A stretch of DNA of 64,000 nucleotides from Fragum whitleyi (GCA_948146395.1 OX411543.1:59511689-59575688); one strand, 5' to 3'; positions 1 through 10,966 are shown, counted from the stretch's first letter. Notes: generated by a model not told the origin, from the letters alone. Translations and numbers: made by a program.

Positions 1-222
1 GTCAATTTTGATTAAACTAAGCATGAATATTTCTTAGGTGTACATGTACTTTTACTTAAGCTGGTCGTGAAATTTTGATGGGCCTTTAAATGTGGAAAAA
101 ACATTATCAAATAGTTCAAAAGAGATTTCAAGGTCTTGTTCAGTCAGTTTAAGCTTTGTTTAATGAAAGTCTAGAGATGTTAAAGTCAGTGGAGCAATAC
201 AGGCCCTTTGGGCCTCTTTTTT
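1..222 (-). mobile_element. 5' end of a hairpin-ended element, running off the window
   Basis: Read on the minus strand, the sequence starts near 220 with an A-rich AAGAGG start followed by the perfect palindrome AGGCCCAAAGGGCCT (201-215) and then TTGCTCCACTGAC. This is the 5' layout (AAGAG, small hairpin, GCTCxxC motif) of the hairpin-ended elements found further along. The 3' part lies outside the window, so this is a partial call made by analogy with those elements. Confidence 0.45.
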
Positions 223-1756
223 CTTTTTGCCTTTATCAAATCAGAAAAGCTCTTGAATCAAAATGGTCCTCTTGTTGTACCAAGAGAGTCACCTGAGGTA
301 ATCTGAAACCAAGACTGATAAGCCGTCAGCTTGGCCCCTGTGCTTATTTTATTTATGGCCAGAGGTATTTTGTTACTGTAACAGTTATCAGTTAGGTAAA
401 TAGCTTCTAAAATTAGTAACACCTTAGAATAAGGGATTTCTATCATTTGTACGTAGAGGTAAATCAACAGTCTTAAGAGTCAAGTGAACAACTACTGGAA
501 AAACTACCCTCTAAGTACCAACCAACCTGTTATGTTCCCGACAACGACAGAAATAGATATGATAAAGATGTCAAAAAGCATCGACAGAGGCAAACATTGC
601 CTAACCTATGATGTCGAGGATGGTTAGAAATGGTAAGAAATGAAGATACCAGAAAAGTATATTCGCCAAGAAATATTATCATGTGTCCAAGTGTGAATTC
701 TTTTCACAGCATCATGACCTCCAGTGACGTAACAACTATTACCAAATTTTCAATTTGCAATTTACATACCCTCTTTTCTCCATTTATGGCCTGTGTGGAC
801 AGTAAGTATTGATAAGTCCCTGTTCCCTATCTGTCCTCTCGGAGAGGACATCGTTCGCAAAGAAGACCCAAACCAAGAGTCAAATTCAAAGAAGAGATGG
901 AAAATAATAAATTATGAAATAAACATATAAGTAGATTACGGTTCTGGACTTCAAAATACATACCATTCTCATGCTGCACTAGTTTTTCAGAAAAATTTAT
1001 ACAACTACCTCCGAAAGTAAATTCAAGAGAGTCCACTCCTGATGGCTTAAAAATTGGACTTTACTCGACATAGGAGGGGTGAAGGATCAAGAAGCTTTGC
1101 ATCTTATCTTAATCTATGTTAATCTTTAGATATGAAAAAAACAGGATGACATTGAAATGAGGTTTGCTTTAAGCAGCACGACAACGAAATCATGAGAATA
1201 ACTGGAGATGGACAATCAACAAGAAATTCTCCGGTATATGCTCTTGATTGATAGGATATCCGTGTTTGATAGTTTATTTAATTGTTATAACGTTACTTTG
1301 TCTTATTACGACATTTGAGTTCCTCAGCCGCTTGTATTAGGCGTTATCCTACCCCTTACATACCAACTCACTTAACTTCACATGATGCGGGAATATCTGT
1401 AGACATCCCAGGTCCACATGAAATCTCAGATTGAAGATAGCGTTCACGATTCGTATGTTTGTGTGTTGGCATTGATTTAAAACGAATCAAGAGTGTAATT
1501 TCGTATTTTTTTCCTCAAATTTTAATTTAGAGCCAAATCTGATTGAAATAAATAAATAATATTACTAACTATCACCTACGTTGATGAAAAAGGGATGGGC
1601 GTGTATATATAGTTTAAAAAGGAAACTAATCAGAATTTGTTATAGACGTAGTATCTCCGCTTTTATTTCCCATGCAGTAGTGAAATATTGGCCAAGATAG
1701 AATTATAACATAGGCCCTGTATAGTTTAACTATCATTAAAATTGCTTTTTAAAGAT
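223..1756. other. No gene seen
   Basis: AT-rich sequence with only short frames, none of which resembles a known protein. A short hairpin GTCCTCTCGGAGAGGAC lies at about 832-848. I see no repeat shared with the rest of the window. Confidence 0.5.
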
Positions 1757-2035
1757 CTTCTTAACTGGCCTATTGGTTTTAGAGAAGATTTTGGAGTGGA
1801 AATAGGCCCCGCCCTGCCACACCCATGTCTTAGGTCAATAAAAATATCTTGACCAATTTACGTCAACAGTCACCAAAGAAATGTTCACGCATAGTTTTAT
1901 TGAAATTGTCTAAATGGTTAGGAAGAGATGATTCTTCTTTAAAATATTTAAACTTAAAATAAGCCCCGCCCGGCCACGTCCATATGTAGGTTTAATCAAA
2001 ATTTCTTGAACAACTTACGAAGAGGAACATTCATG

Positions 2036-2393
2036 CCGACTGTTCATGATGAACAAAATTAGCGATATTTATTACCTCTCTTTAACAAAATATACGTACT
2101 TTTCTGTTGTTAACCCATCAGACACTTAGAAATCCACACTAGCCAATAAAATCGTTGAATAATTCGATCGATTTGATTTAAATGTAGAAAGTTTTGAACG
2201 ATTTCGAAATGTTTTCTAATAATTTCAGAGTGTTTGATCGATTTAAGTGTGAATGAATGAATGAATGAATGAATGAATGAATGAATGAATGAATGAATGA
2301 ATGAATGAATGAATGAATGAATGAAGCGCTGAGTGAATGATTTAGAATGATTTTGATAGGAATGATTGTTAATTTCACGATCTTTTTAACTGT
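2036..2393 (+). mobile_element. MITE-1 (TA-type), right part only
   Basis: The copy begins at the central palindrome (TGTTCATGATGAACA followed by AAATTAGCGAT) and keeps the right half of the family: TTACCTCxCTTTAA, the ACTT-rich middle, the GAATG tract, GCGCTGAGTGAATGATT and the terminal AATTTCACGAT...TTAACTGTA. The left half is missing. It sits inside the array of the surrounding hairpin-ended element, so it probably inserted there and later lost its left arm. Confidence 0.65.
2251..2325. repeat. (GAAT)n microsatellite, about 19 units
   Basis: Uninterrupted GAAT tetranucleotide run inside the MITE-1 copy. Other MITE-1 copies have only a few GAATG units at the same place, so this is a local expansion of an internal seed. 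The frame reading FIHSFIHS across it is an artefact. Confidence 0.95.
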
Positions 2394-3259
2394 ATATACG
2401 CCGCCATACAACAACAAAAATATCAAAGAATGCCCCTTGTTTGGTAGCGCAGCATGTTATCACAAAATACCGACCATGTGCGCAGATGTCCTTCAAAGAT
2501 TTTGGGCTTAAAATAAGCCCTATCCTGCCACGCCCATAAATATTGGCCAATCAAAATATAGCGAACGAACATTTTTTGAAAAGGGTCATCAAAGGAAGAT
2601 TCTGGTAAAATTTCATTGAAATCAAGCCAGCAGTTCAGGAGGAGATGTCGTTCAAAGATTTTGGACTTAAAATAAGCCCCGCCCTGCCACGCCCATATTT
2701 TGGGGTCAATCAAAATTCCACGAATTGGTTAAAATCAACCCATGGATACTGAGGAGATGTTTAAAGATTTCGGGCTTAAAATATTCCCGCCCTGCCACGC
2801 CCATATTTGTGGGTCTATCAAATTCCTCGAATAATTTTTGAGAAGGGTCTTTTTCTGCCAAGTTTGGTTGAAATTAACCCATTGGTTACTGAGGAGAAGG
2901 TTTCTGGCTCAATATACATGTAAGCACAGTCCTGCCACGCCCATATTTGTGGGTCAATCAAAATTCCACGAACAAGTTTTGAGAAGGGTCACTTAAAGGA
3001 ACATTTCTGCCAAGTTTGTTTGAAATCGGCCAATTGGTTATTGAAGAGAAGATGTTTAATGAAAAGTTGACGACTTCCGACGGTAGACGACCGACGCACA
3101 AGGCACGACGGACAAAAGGTAATCACAAAAGTTCACTTTGAGCACGTTGTAGGGAACGATTGTGGACAAGAAGAAATTGCTTGTAAAAAGCAATTTCTTA
3201 TTTTCGCAGTTCTTTCTCCCTTGTAGGAAATTCGCACTCCCTACTTTCAGCTTGGAGCA

Positions 3260-3530
3260 GCCACCGTCATATCACAGCAGTATCGATTCGAACTATTATT
3301 CAAAATGTCTCGGGTTCGATTCCCGACGGCGACACTCATCTTTTTCGACTACGTGTCTTCCACCATTGGGATGATAATAGTAAACTTATGTGGGATAGCA
3401 GCTGGATGCTAGGAAAGGATGTGATGGTAGTGCAGGTGCACAAACACCAGGAATCCTTTGTGCTCAAACTACCGCGATATAACAGAAATATTGTAAAAAG
3501 CGGCGTTAAAACCCATACAAACAAATAAAA
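3260..3530 (+). mobile_element. tRNA-derived SINE, degenerate copy
   Basis: A tRNA-like head (GCCACCGTCAT... to GGGTTCGATTCCCGACGGCG) is followed by a body with GTGGGATAGCAGCTGGATG, CTAGGAAAGG, ACCAGGAATCC and GCGGCGTTAAAACCCATAC. The same head, body and order are present on the minus strand at 16503-16783 and 39004-39267. The B box GGTTCGATTCC is intact, while the A box region is eroded (ATATCACAGCAGTATCG against TGGCGCAGTTGGTAGCG). It resembles the tRNA-related SINEs reported from bivalves (RUDI type); that family name is from memory and unverified. Confidence 0.75.
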
Positions 3531-3563
3531 CCTTTATTTAAGATTCATTGATTTAGTAATTTT

Positions 3564-3761
3564 AGAGTGTGCGTGATTCTATACTCGTAGAAGCCGTCGT
3601 CAAACCCTGATAACTAATAATGGCAGGGCGGAACGAACCCAAGTACTGTGTGGTTGTATATCAGAGTGTGCATGACTCTATACTCATAGAAGTCATCGTC
3701 AAACCCTGATAACTAATAATGGCAGGGCGGAACGAACCCAAGGACTGTGTGGTTGTATATC
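3564..3761. repeat. Two-copy tandem duplication, period 99 bp
   Basis: Two consecutive units each begin with AGAGTGTGC and contain CAAACCCTGATAACTAATAA and GGCAGGGCGGAACGAACCCA, ending in TGTGTGGTTGTATATCAG. The units differ at only a few positions, so the duplication is fairly recent. No coding potential was seen. Confidence 0.9.
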
Positions 3762-3837
3762 AGGTACACGTAGACTCAGATCAGGTACTACATGGTATTT
3801 TCAATTATTATCAGAAATTTACTAATTGAAAATATAT

Positions 3838-4251
3838 AGAGGATAATCGTTTGTTTCAGTGTAAGATCGATTTATATTTATTGAGTAAACAACAAGAGCT
3901 ATATTTTCACGAGTGGCAGAGCCACGAGTGAAAATATCGGTTTTGTTGTTCACGAAATGAAATATTAATCGATCTTACTCGAAAAACAAACGATTATTCT
4001 ATTTCTTTAATGCAAAAATGAGACAAAATGTGACATTTCAAGGACATATTTTCGTAAAGCGCGTCATTTTTCGCGTGATTGCTATGCAACGTTCATTGTG
4101 ACGTCATTTATTTCGCCCCGCATAGATGACGTCAGATAGGATGAATACACCAAAGTAGGGTATAAGTTTTTGATAATTTCACTGCTCTTGCGGTGAGATT
4201 ATCAAGTGATAATCTACCGTTATTTCTCGATAGACCACTGAAAAGCATTAA
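3838..4251. mobile_element. MITE-2, palindromic element, copy 1
   Basis: The left part is a long imperfect palindrome: GATAATCGTTTGTTTC at about 3841 pairs with AAACAAACGATTATTC near 4000, around a core in which CACGAGTGGCAGAGCCACGAGTG is itself palindromic. The right part contains a second palindrome (TGATAATTTCACTGC / GCGGTGAGATTATCA). Two TGACGTCA octamers lie at 4099-4106 and 4127-4134. A second copy is at 8421-8825. No transposase is encoded, and the target duplication was not resolved. Confidence 0.7.
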
Positions 4252-4368
4252 AGAAAAAGAAATAAATCATCAATGATCTACTAAAACTTTGTAGTTTCAG
4301 GTTCCACGGAGGTGGACTTCCGAAATTTTGGTCACCAAACATCGGAGCATGTTCATTTAATGTTTTCG

Positions 4369-4533
4369 TTAAGGTAGTGGACCCGTAATAGTTTTGCAAT
4401 GTCTCCAAAGTAACTAACTTCAACAGTGTTAACCGAGGTTTCCTAATGATTTTCATTAGGAAACCTCGGTCAACATTGTGGAAGTTCACGGGGTCCGAAA
4501 TGTTGCAGAACTATTACGGGTCCACTACCTTTA
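4369..4533. mobile_element. MITE-3, palindromic TTAA-flanked element, copy 1
   Basis: A 157-bp near-palindrome starts GGTAGTGGACCCGTAATAG and ends with its reverse complement. The centre is GTTTCCTAATGA / TCATTAGGAAAC. It is flanked by TTAA on the left (4369-4372) and TTTA on the right (4530-4533), as expected for one TTAA duplication with a substitution. The second copy (6388-6551) has TTAA on both sides. TTAA targets are typical of piggyBac-type transposons; that link is inference. Confidence 0.8.
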
Positions 4534-4654
4534 TATACGCGTTTAAGACTACCTTGGGAGAGATATCATAACATTGTTAAGTCGATGCACAGAACCGGGT
4601 CACACGGGATCTTGAATTAAGATAGCGCCAGAAATACAATTAATCTTTCGTTTT

Positions 4655-5165
4655 AGTTCCGGATTCAAACCCTTGATCACAAAGTCTAGAGTCAGACGCT
4701 CTACAGTTAACAACATCGTAAACTTGACAAGGTGAATGATTTCAGAATGATTTTGGAATGAAATTGAATGAGTGAGATGGGTGCGTTCTGAGTAAAATTA
4801 AAGGAAGGTAATCCTATATCGCTAATTTTGTTCAGGGTGAACAAAATTAGCAAATTTTATTACCAAACTTTAATCAAATATGTATACAGGTTCTTTAAAT
4901 AGTTTCCTATTTTTTTTCTAAAACCTACCAGACGAGTATAACTTCAATACTTTCTGTGCAATCGCGTTTTTTCTAGCTCTATTCATATGAATGTAATTGT
5001 TTATCTTATCTTTTTTTGCAATTTCGAGCGTTTTTGACTGTTTTAAGTGAGTGTTTTGGAATGAATAAATGTAGCGCTGAGTGAGCGATTGAAAATGCTT
5101 TTGATAGAGGTGAATGTCAATTTCACGATGCTACTAATTGTATCGACAGAGCTTAAGTAGACGAA
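4655..5165 (-). pseudogene. tRNA-derived sequence split in its A box by MITE-1
   Basis: On the minus strand a B box GGGTTTGAATCC lies at 4661-4672. Upstream, after GAGCGTCTGACTCTAGAC, the tRNA pattern stops at a TA (4702-4703), where MITE-1 begins. Beyond the MITE, from 5143, the missing half of an A box (TAAGCTCTGTCGA) appears. With the MITE and one TA taken out, A box and B box are 56 nt apart end to end, which is normal for a tRNA. It is either a tRNA pseudogene or a SINE head; no SINE body was recognised. Confidence 0.65.
4702..5142 (+). mobile_element. MITE-1 (TA-type), complete copy
   Basis: Terminal inverted repeats of about 26 bp begin CAGTTAACAACATCGT on the left; the right end read backwards is CAATTAGTAGCATCGTG. 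Both sides carry a TA (4702-4703 and 5141-5142). A central palindrome is GCTAATTTTGTTCA / TGAACAAAATTAGC (about 4820-4850). No coding frame. The TA target duplication suggests mobilisation by a Tc1/mariner-type transposase, which is inference. Other copies are at 54064-54562, 60196-60550, 60581-61013 and 61389-61828, with fragments at 2036-2393 and about 7755-8335. Confidence 0.88.
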
Positions 5166-5559
5166 TTGTGGCTACATGTATGCTATGATCTATCAGATAA
5201 AATAAATATCGGTCAATTTCAACACGTTGAAAAAGATAGAAAATACGAGTACATGTAAATGATTATGGATTTGCGTCTGGGGCAGAGAAATGACAAAATA
5301 ATTCCTACCAGCCGACATTTTAGAAAGAATCAATTCAATCTAATACGTTTTAGACACAATGATTCCACAACTCTCATGTCCTAATTTGAAGAGAACAGAC
5401 AGCAGTTGGATCAACCGACGCCGGACTGACGGAAACAAGAAATAGGAGGTTATTAATTTATTCCCTTTGACGCAAATGTGAAGTTCCGTCATTCGCTGTC
5501 TTAGTTTCTGTAATGAAATCATTAGTAAAGAAATCGCCGACCTCTTTCTCTTGATCACC

Positions 5560-5885
5560 CAGTTTACGGTCGATGTTGCTCGAGCGACCACGTCTATTAA
5601 GCGACCAATTTTATTAAGGGACCAGCATAAAAGCCCCTTCACCGTAAGCAAAATCTCTGAAAAAGAGGATATTCTTAACGAAATATTTGTAATTATTGAA
5701 GCTTATGTTGTCGGAGCTCATTAAAATCGTCTCAATAAGACGATTCTAATAGGATTCAGTACGACTTAACTGATTTTTTTTAGATGCTATCAAACTGACC
5801 TGTCTCATTTGACATGATATTTTGTATTTAGCGACCATTCCAATAAACGACCGCTTTTTGGAGGTCCACATTGTAGTCGCTTAAC
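5560..5885. repeat. Iterated GCGACCA motif, possible transposon end
   Basis: Variants of TATTAAGCGACCA occur as GAGCGACCACGTCTATTAAGC, GACCAATTTTATTAAGGGACC, TTTAGCGACCATTCCAATAA and CGACCGCTTTTTGGAGGTCC, ending in a GTCGCTTAA. Iterated motifs next to a GGAGGTCCACATTG end resemble the terminal region of some pogo-like DNA transposons, but I found no opposite end. The hairpin AATCGTCTcaatAAGACGATT lies at about 5729-5747. Confidence 0.35.
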
Positions 5886-5975
5886 ACAAGTTTTACTGAA
5901 AACATAAAGGAATTTTGTATGATAAATGAGTGGATCTAGTAAAATAATGTGTCGCAGTAAGAAATCAAGATATCG

Positions 5976-6025
5976 ATGGCTCAGCGCGAAACATAGGCAG
6001 TCACAATTGTTTCGCGCTGAGCCAT
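5976..6025. repeat. Perfect 17-bp inverted repeat with 16-nt loop
   Basis: ATGGCTCAGCGCGAAAC at 5976-5992 is matched exactly by its reverse complement at 6009-6025. It stands alone in AT-rich DNA and no second copy was found. Confidence 0.9.
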
Positions 6026-6387
6026 CAATATATAGACGAAATTCCTAAGACAAAAGACAGGCCCTGATTAATAGCTGACAAGACAAAATCCATTGTCATA
6101 TTTGTACGTTTGAACCGATATTTATATAAGAAAAGCTTTCATTTTTGCGAGCTCTATTAAAATGAAAACTGACATGCGAGAGCACAATTCAGTACATTTT
6201 TGAAGTAAAATTAAAAAAAAAAATAGCTTAACACAATTTCCGAAATTTTGATTTTAACAATCACCTGTCAAATAATGTTCTGTCTTTTACGGAGGTGGAG
6301 TGGCAATTAAGTTTTACTTTCATTTCTTGTTTAAAATATCGGCACTTTCTAGCCTATTCGGTATATCAAGTACCAACATAGGATTGA

Positions 6388-6551
6388 TTAAGGTAGTGGA
6401 CCCGTAATAGTTTCGAAACATTTCGTAACTCATTAGCTTTCACAATGTTGTTCGATGTTTCCTAATGATATCATTAGGAAAGCTCGGTTAACACTGTGAA
6501 AGTGCATTACTTCCGAAACGTTGCGGAACTACTACGGGTCCACTACCTTAA
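6388..6551. mobile_element. MITE-3, palindromic TTAA-flanked element, copy 2
   Basis: The 156-bp near-palindrome runs from GGTAGTGGACCCG (6392) to CGGGTCCACTACC (6547), with TTAA at 6388-6391 and 6548-6551. The internal order matches copy 1 at 4369-4533: a TTAGCTTTCACAATGTTG arm, centre GTTTCCTAATGATATCATTAGGAAA, then the opposite arm. It encodes nothing. Confidence 0.85.
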
Positions 6552-7117
6552 TAAGAAATTATATCTCGGCAGCAGCATATTTAACCGTAACACTACCCTA
6601 TATTTTACACGGAAAACCCCGTCTTAATTGACGCAAAACATTACGAAACTAATTAATTTCCTGTGAATCTCATATTACTTGCAATTCAATTAGATTAAAT
6701 GAGTATTTATGCAATATAATGAACCGCTTTACTTTTTTAATTGTAATTGTACTATTTTTCAATATGATCACCAATGTAAACCATAAGTGCGCTTTGCTTA
6801 CTCTGCGACCTGCATACAGATGTAAAATTACAATAGCACACATCTCTTGTATTCTATTTCAATGAACGCATTACCCTTTTTTTAGAAAAAAAAAATGTAT
6901 ATACTTGACTCGCTATGAAATTAAAATTGATTCTTGCACCTAAAACAACGAGTTTAATCCAAAAAAATCAACTTGATGTAATTGTGGTTTTATGTTTTAT
7001 AGACTCCATGAGGAAAAAATGAATAATGGAAAAGTTCTGGCCACAGTTCTTTCATAGTCCAAACTTGTCATATATAGTTAATCATTGCATTTGTTCACGT
7101 AGGTTTCCTTACATGTG
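6552..7117. other. No gene seen
   Basis: AT-rich sequence with short A/T runs and no recognisable coding or repeat structure. Confidence 0.5.
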
Positions 7118-7713
7118 TATTCGATGGGTTGTTCCCACTTCGTCTAATCCCATTTGGTCTAAAAGTCAAATTCCCATTTCGTCTAAAACCTGTATTTTGA
7201 GAAATTCCCATTTGGTCTAAAAGTTCATTTACCTATTTGTATAAAAATATGCTTTATTTAATTTTCATTATATATTTCTTTTACTATCATGAACAGAAAG
7301 AGTTTACCATTCTATTTTAGTGCATAAAAAAGGGTTATGAATAATGGTTTTAGCTTATTTTCTGATATATTTTTATTAGAACAAAAAAAAAAAAAAAAAG
7401 AAAAATAACAAACTTTTAATCTTTACGAAGAAATTATTTAAAGTTTTAAATTGATTTTAGTTGCTTAATTATCAAAAAAAATAACTTTGTTTGAGTGTGT
7501 GTGTGGGAGGGGGGGGGCTGTATATAACACCTATATGACATTAACACCTCTATGACACTCAAAACATGTCAAAAACCATTTGTAGACGGAATGGGAAATT
7601 GAAACAATATGGTGTCAAAAGGTTTTAGACCAAATGGGAATTTTTGGTCTAAACCAATAATTTTATAGTGTAGACGAAATGGGATTAGACGAAGTGGGAA
7701 TAAACCTATTCGA
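7118..7713. mobile_element. TIR element with iterated CCCATTTGGTCTA ends
   Basis: The element spans 7125-7706. The left end starts GGGTTGTTCCCACTTCGTCT and the right end read backwards starts GGTTTATTCCCACTTCGTCT. Each end holds several copies of the motif TTCCCATTTGGTCTA or CCCATTTCGTCTA. An exact 7-bp direct repeat TATTCGA flanks it (7118-7124 and 7707-7713). The middle is AT-rich with no transposase, so it is non-autonomous. I could not assign the superfamily. Confidence 0.75.
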
Positions 7714-7754
7714 GCAGCGAACAGCGAAAATCCATCAGGGATACGGTTTGAAAC

Positions 7755-8335
7755 ATTGTGTAATTGATGCTCATCGCTATCAAAATCATTGCAAATCACC
7801 GGCCCGATTCGCGCTCCATTCATTCATTCAAACACTCAATCAAACCATTCACAAACGTTGCGTTTCGAAACTTCGAAATCTTTTTTTTTTTTATTGGGCT
7901 GGTGGTTAATTTCAAATCGTCTGATTAGTCCATGTAGACGAACAGAAAGAAAGGAGGTAGATTTTTCTAAGATCAGGTAATAAAATACGTCGATGTTGAT
8001 AATACTTATATCATGTCATTTGATAAAACGTCTTTAAACAGCTAGCCTGGCCGCCGTTCAGCACTTGTTAATATGAACTTGGATTAAAGATGCTTGTAAT
8101 AGAACTAAAACAAAATATTACTGAATATGCAAACAAAAACGACTGCGGCCAGTCTAATAAACAGCTTGTAGTCGCGTGGTGTTGAGTCAACCGTCTGAAA
8201 AAGTTTCGCTTGGCAGTTCTATCATATAGTTTGGAGCATCGGAAAATCGAAAAGAACTGAATGATTTTAAAATGATTTTGTAATGATGTTAAATCGGTGT
8301 GCGGAGCGAGATTTGAATGGAATGTAAGGAAAGTA
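7755..8335. mobile_element. Degenerate MITE-1 fragments
   Basis: At about 7755-7860 the order TCGCTATCAAAATCATT, GCGCTCCATTCATTCATTC, AACACTCAATCAAACCATTC follows the reverse-orientation MITE-1 pattern seen at 60196. At about 8252-8335 the forward left-arm pattern GAATGATTTTAAAATGATTT then GTGTGCGGAGCGAG appears. The stretch between is not recognisable, so this may be one rearranged copy or two fragments. Confidence 0.35.
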
Positions 8336-8420
8336 AAATTTCGTCCAACTTGGATAGAATTTGGGATACCTTTTTCAAAATTCGCTTTTTTTTTTCGATG
8401 AGGCTTCAAAATTAATACAT

Positions 8421-8825
8421 AGAGGATAATCGTTTGTTTCAGACTAAGATTGATTTATATTTCATTGAGTGAACAACAAAAGCTATACTTTTAGTGAAAA
8501 TATAGCTTTTGTTGTTCACGAAATGAAATATAAATCGATCTTACACGAAAGACAAACGATTATTTTATTTCTTAAATGCAAAAATGACACAAAATGTGAC
8601 ATTTCTATGACATATTTTCGTAAAGCGCGTCATTTTGCACGTGATTGCTATGCAACGTTAATTGCACCATGACGTCACTTATTTCGTCCCGCATAGATGA
8701 CGTCAGATAGAGTTAAATGCACAAAAGCAGGATATAAGTTTTTGATAATTTCACTGATTTTGCGGTGAGATTATCAAGTGATAATCTACCGTTATTTCTC
8801 GATAAACCACCGAAAAGCATTTATA
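8421..8825. mobile_element. MITE-2, palindromic element, copy 2
   Basis: This copy repeats the layout of 3838-4251: GATAATCGTTTGTTTC, a palindromic core around AGCTATACTTTTAGTG, AAACGATTATTTTATTTC, then CGTAAAGCGCGTCATTTT, two TGACGTCA octamers (8670-8677 and 8698-8705) and the second palindrome with GCGGTGAGATTATCA. The core lacks the central CACGAGTGGCAGAGCCAC segment of copy 1. Confidence 0.7.
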
Positions 8826-9064
8826 AATAGCTAATAATCAAAGGCCCGAAAGGCCTTAAATGCAATCAGGACTGAATAACATTCTTTCAAGCCACTGTTA
8901 ATGTCACTTTGCAGAATAATGTGCCGCCATCTTGCCACTAGAGCCAAGTCCTTAAGTTCAACGTCATGTGATCAATGTGGGATAATTTTCATATTAAATG
9001 TATGATAAAGTTAGCTCACAATGCTACAATTTCACCACCACCCGTCCACCCCCCAACCACCCCC

Positions 9065-9356
<292 letters not shown>

Positions 9357-10966
9357 TTTTTCACGGAATACCACTACAAAATCACGTGGTCAATGTCATA
9401 CACACCTTGAAATCACTACTTTCGACACACACCTGAAACTGGCGACAAACGTCGACACATACCGGATGTTCACTCCATGGCACTTACGGGTGCACATTTA
9501 GCTTATTACTAATGGTTTCTCCCATTATTTTGAAGCCATTCATACCAGGGTGAACTGCTTCCAGCTTATTTGCATAACAAATGTTATCGAAAACTAATAC
9601 TAAAAAAAATTCCGTTCTCGGAGCTAACAATCTGATGATTGTGTAGTGACCAAACGATGAGGCATTCGAAATAGGAGTGTTATCTGTTGTTCAAATATTT
9701 GGAGGAACTTGAAAATTCAATTGTCTTTTTTTTCTTGAGAAAATACTCACGTAGATCAATGCAAAAAGAATACTCAAGAACAAATGTTTGCGTATAAGGA
9801 AATAAATTTGCACACAAGGAGTAAAATCAAAATATTTGCCGACATTAGGAAATTATACTCACGTTAGCAAATGCGTTCACATGCAAAGGTAAGCTATGTA
9901 AGCTTCAATGCAGTAAGAACATTTTGTTTCAGAATAAATCACAATATTAGTTCACGAATAGTGGTTTAAGCGGTTTTTTTTTATAAATAGCTTTTTTGTG
10001 TATGTCAAGTGTTTGGACAATGTACTGTCAGTTGTCTGACATAATTTGATAGACAGGACAAACACATTCTAAATGTAACCTAGATACATCGACATGGTCA
10101 CTTGCACGCGCTCACAACTGTTTAGGTCGTTTCCAAAGTACCTACGTTGGTGAAAGCGGGTCCCGTACTGGCCCACATGAAAAATTGTATTTTTTTTTTT
10201 TTGTCTTGATGAAAAATTTATAAATTTGAAAATATTGGACTTGTGTTTGTTTACCGATGTCGTTGGTAACATTTACGTGGCGCTTATTTGTAAGGGTTAA
10301 ATGTTTCTCAGACCTCGCATTTTCATAACTACAGACTAGCAAAAAAAGGAAGATACGTGAAATAGGTAGCGAATTTGAAATTAATGGCAAATATCTTTAT
10401 TCTAGACCCCTATCTTATTATCTTATTTCCTGTACACATATTCATCGAAATTAAAGAACTATTTAGTATGCTATGTGAATTCTCGCCCACAAAATAAGAC
10501 GTCGGGCATTTTCAAAACACATATTTCTACGTTTGAAAACCATACAGATGCGTTTTTGTCGTGTCTACATGAACGATATAATGTTAAATTAAGGTATTAT
10601 GCATGGCAAAAGTTTTGACTGATAAAATCAGGTTGCAATGTACTAGCACGGGACCAACATTAAAAAGCGCCGGGAAGAAACGAGGTCACATGACGTTGAA
10701 GCGAGGTAACATGGAGAAGCAGGGCGCATAATACATGAAGATCAGACCGATAGTTGGGTAGGGGTGTGTCATCGACAGAAAATAGAAATCGACCGATGTT
10801 CGTATTTGGTAGGTGTCGTGAACTATTATTTAGCAGAAAACAGACACAAAATCGATCACTGAAAGCCATCCCGAAAATAAAAAAAAAAAAAAAAAAAAAA
10901 AACACGTCACAGTTCAATCGTTTCTATGCCACTTTTACTCAAATTATTTTACTTGCTGCATAAACA
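9357..10966. other. No gene seen
   Basis: Long AT-rich stretch with poly-A and poly-T runs (10190-10202, 10879-10901) and no supported coding sequence. Confidence 0.5.

Larger units (their letters stand above)
1757..3150 (+). mobile_element. Hairpin-ended element, CCCGCCCTGCCACGCCCAT family
   Basis: At least six diverged units of about 130-165 bp each carry TTAAAATAAGCCCCGCCCTG, CCACGCCCATATTT, a GGTCAATCAAAATT segment and a closing segment near GAAATxxxCCAxTGGTTA. The 3' end has the degenerate GACGACxxCCGACGG tract (about 3066-3115) followed by GGTAATCACAAAAGTTCACTTTGAGCAC, comparable to the 3' end of the element at 13058-15620. The array is interrupted at about 2036-2393 by part of a MITE. 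No clear 5' hairpin was found, so the left limit is set where unit-like sequence begins. The same interior family recurs at 36646-38770 and is related to 25648-27638. Confidence 0.6.

Noticed and set aside
2178..2426. Frame with FIHS repeats
   Set aside because: Read-through of the GAAT microsatellite inside a MITE.
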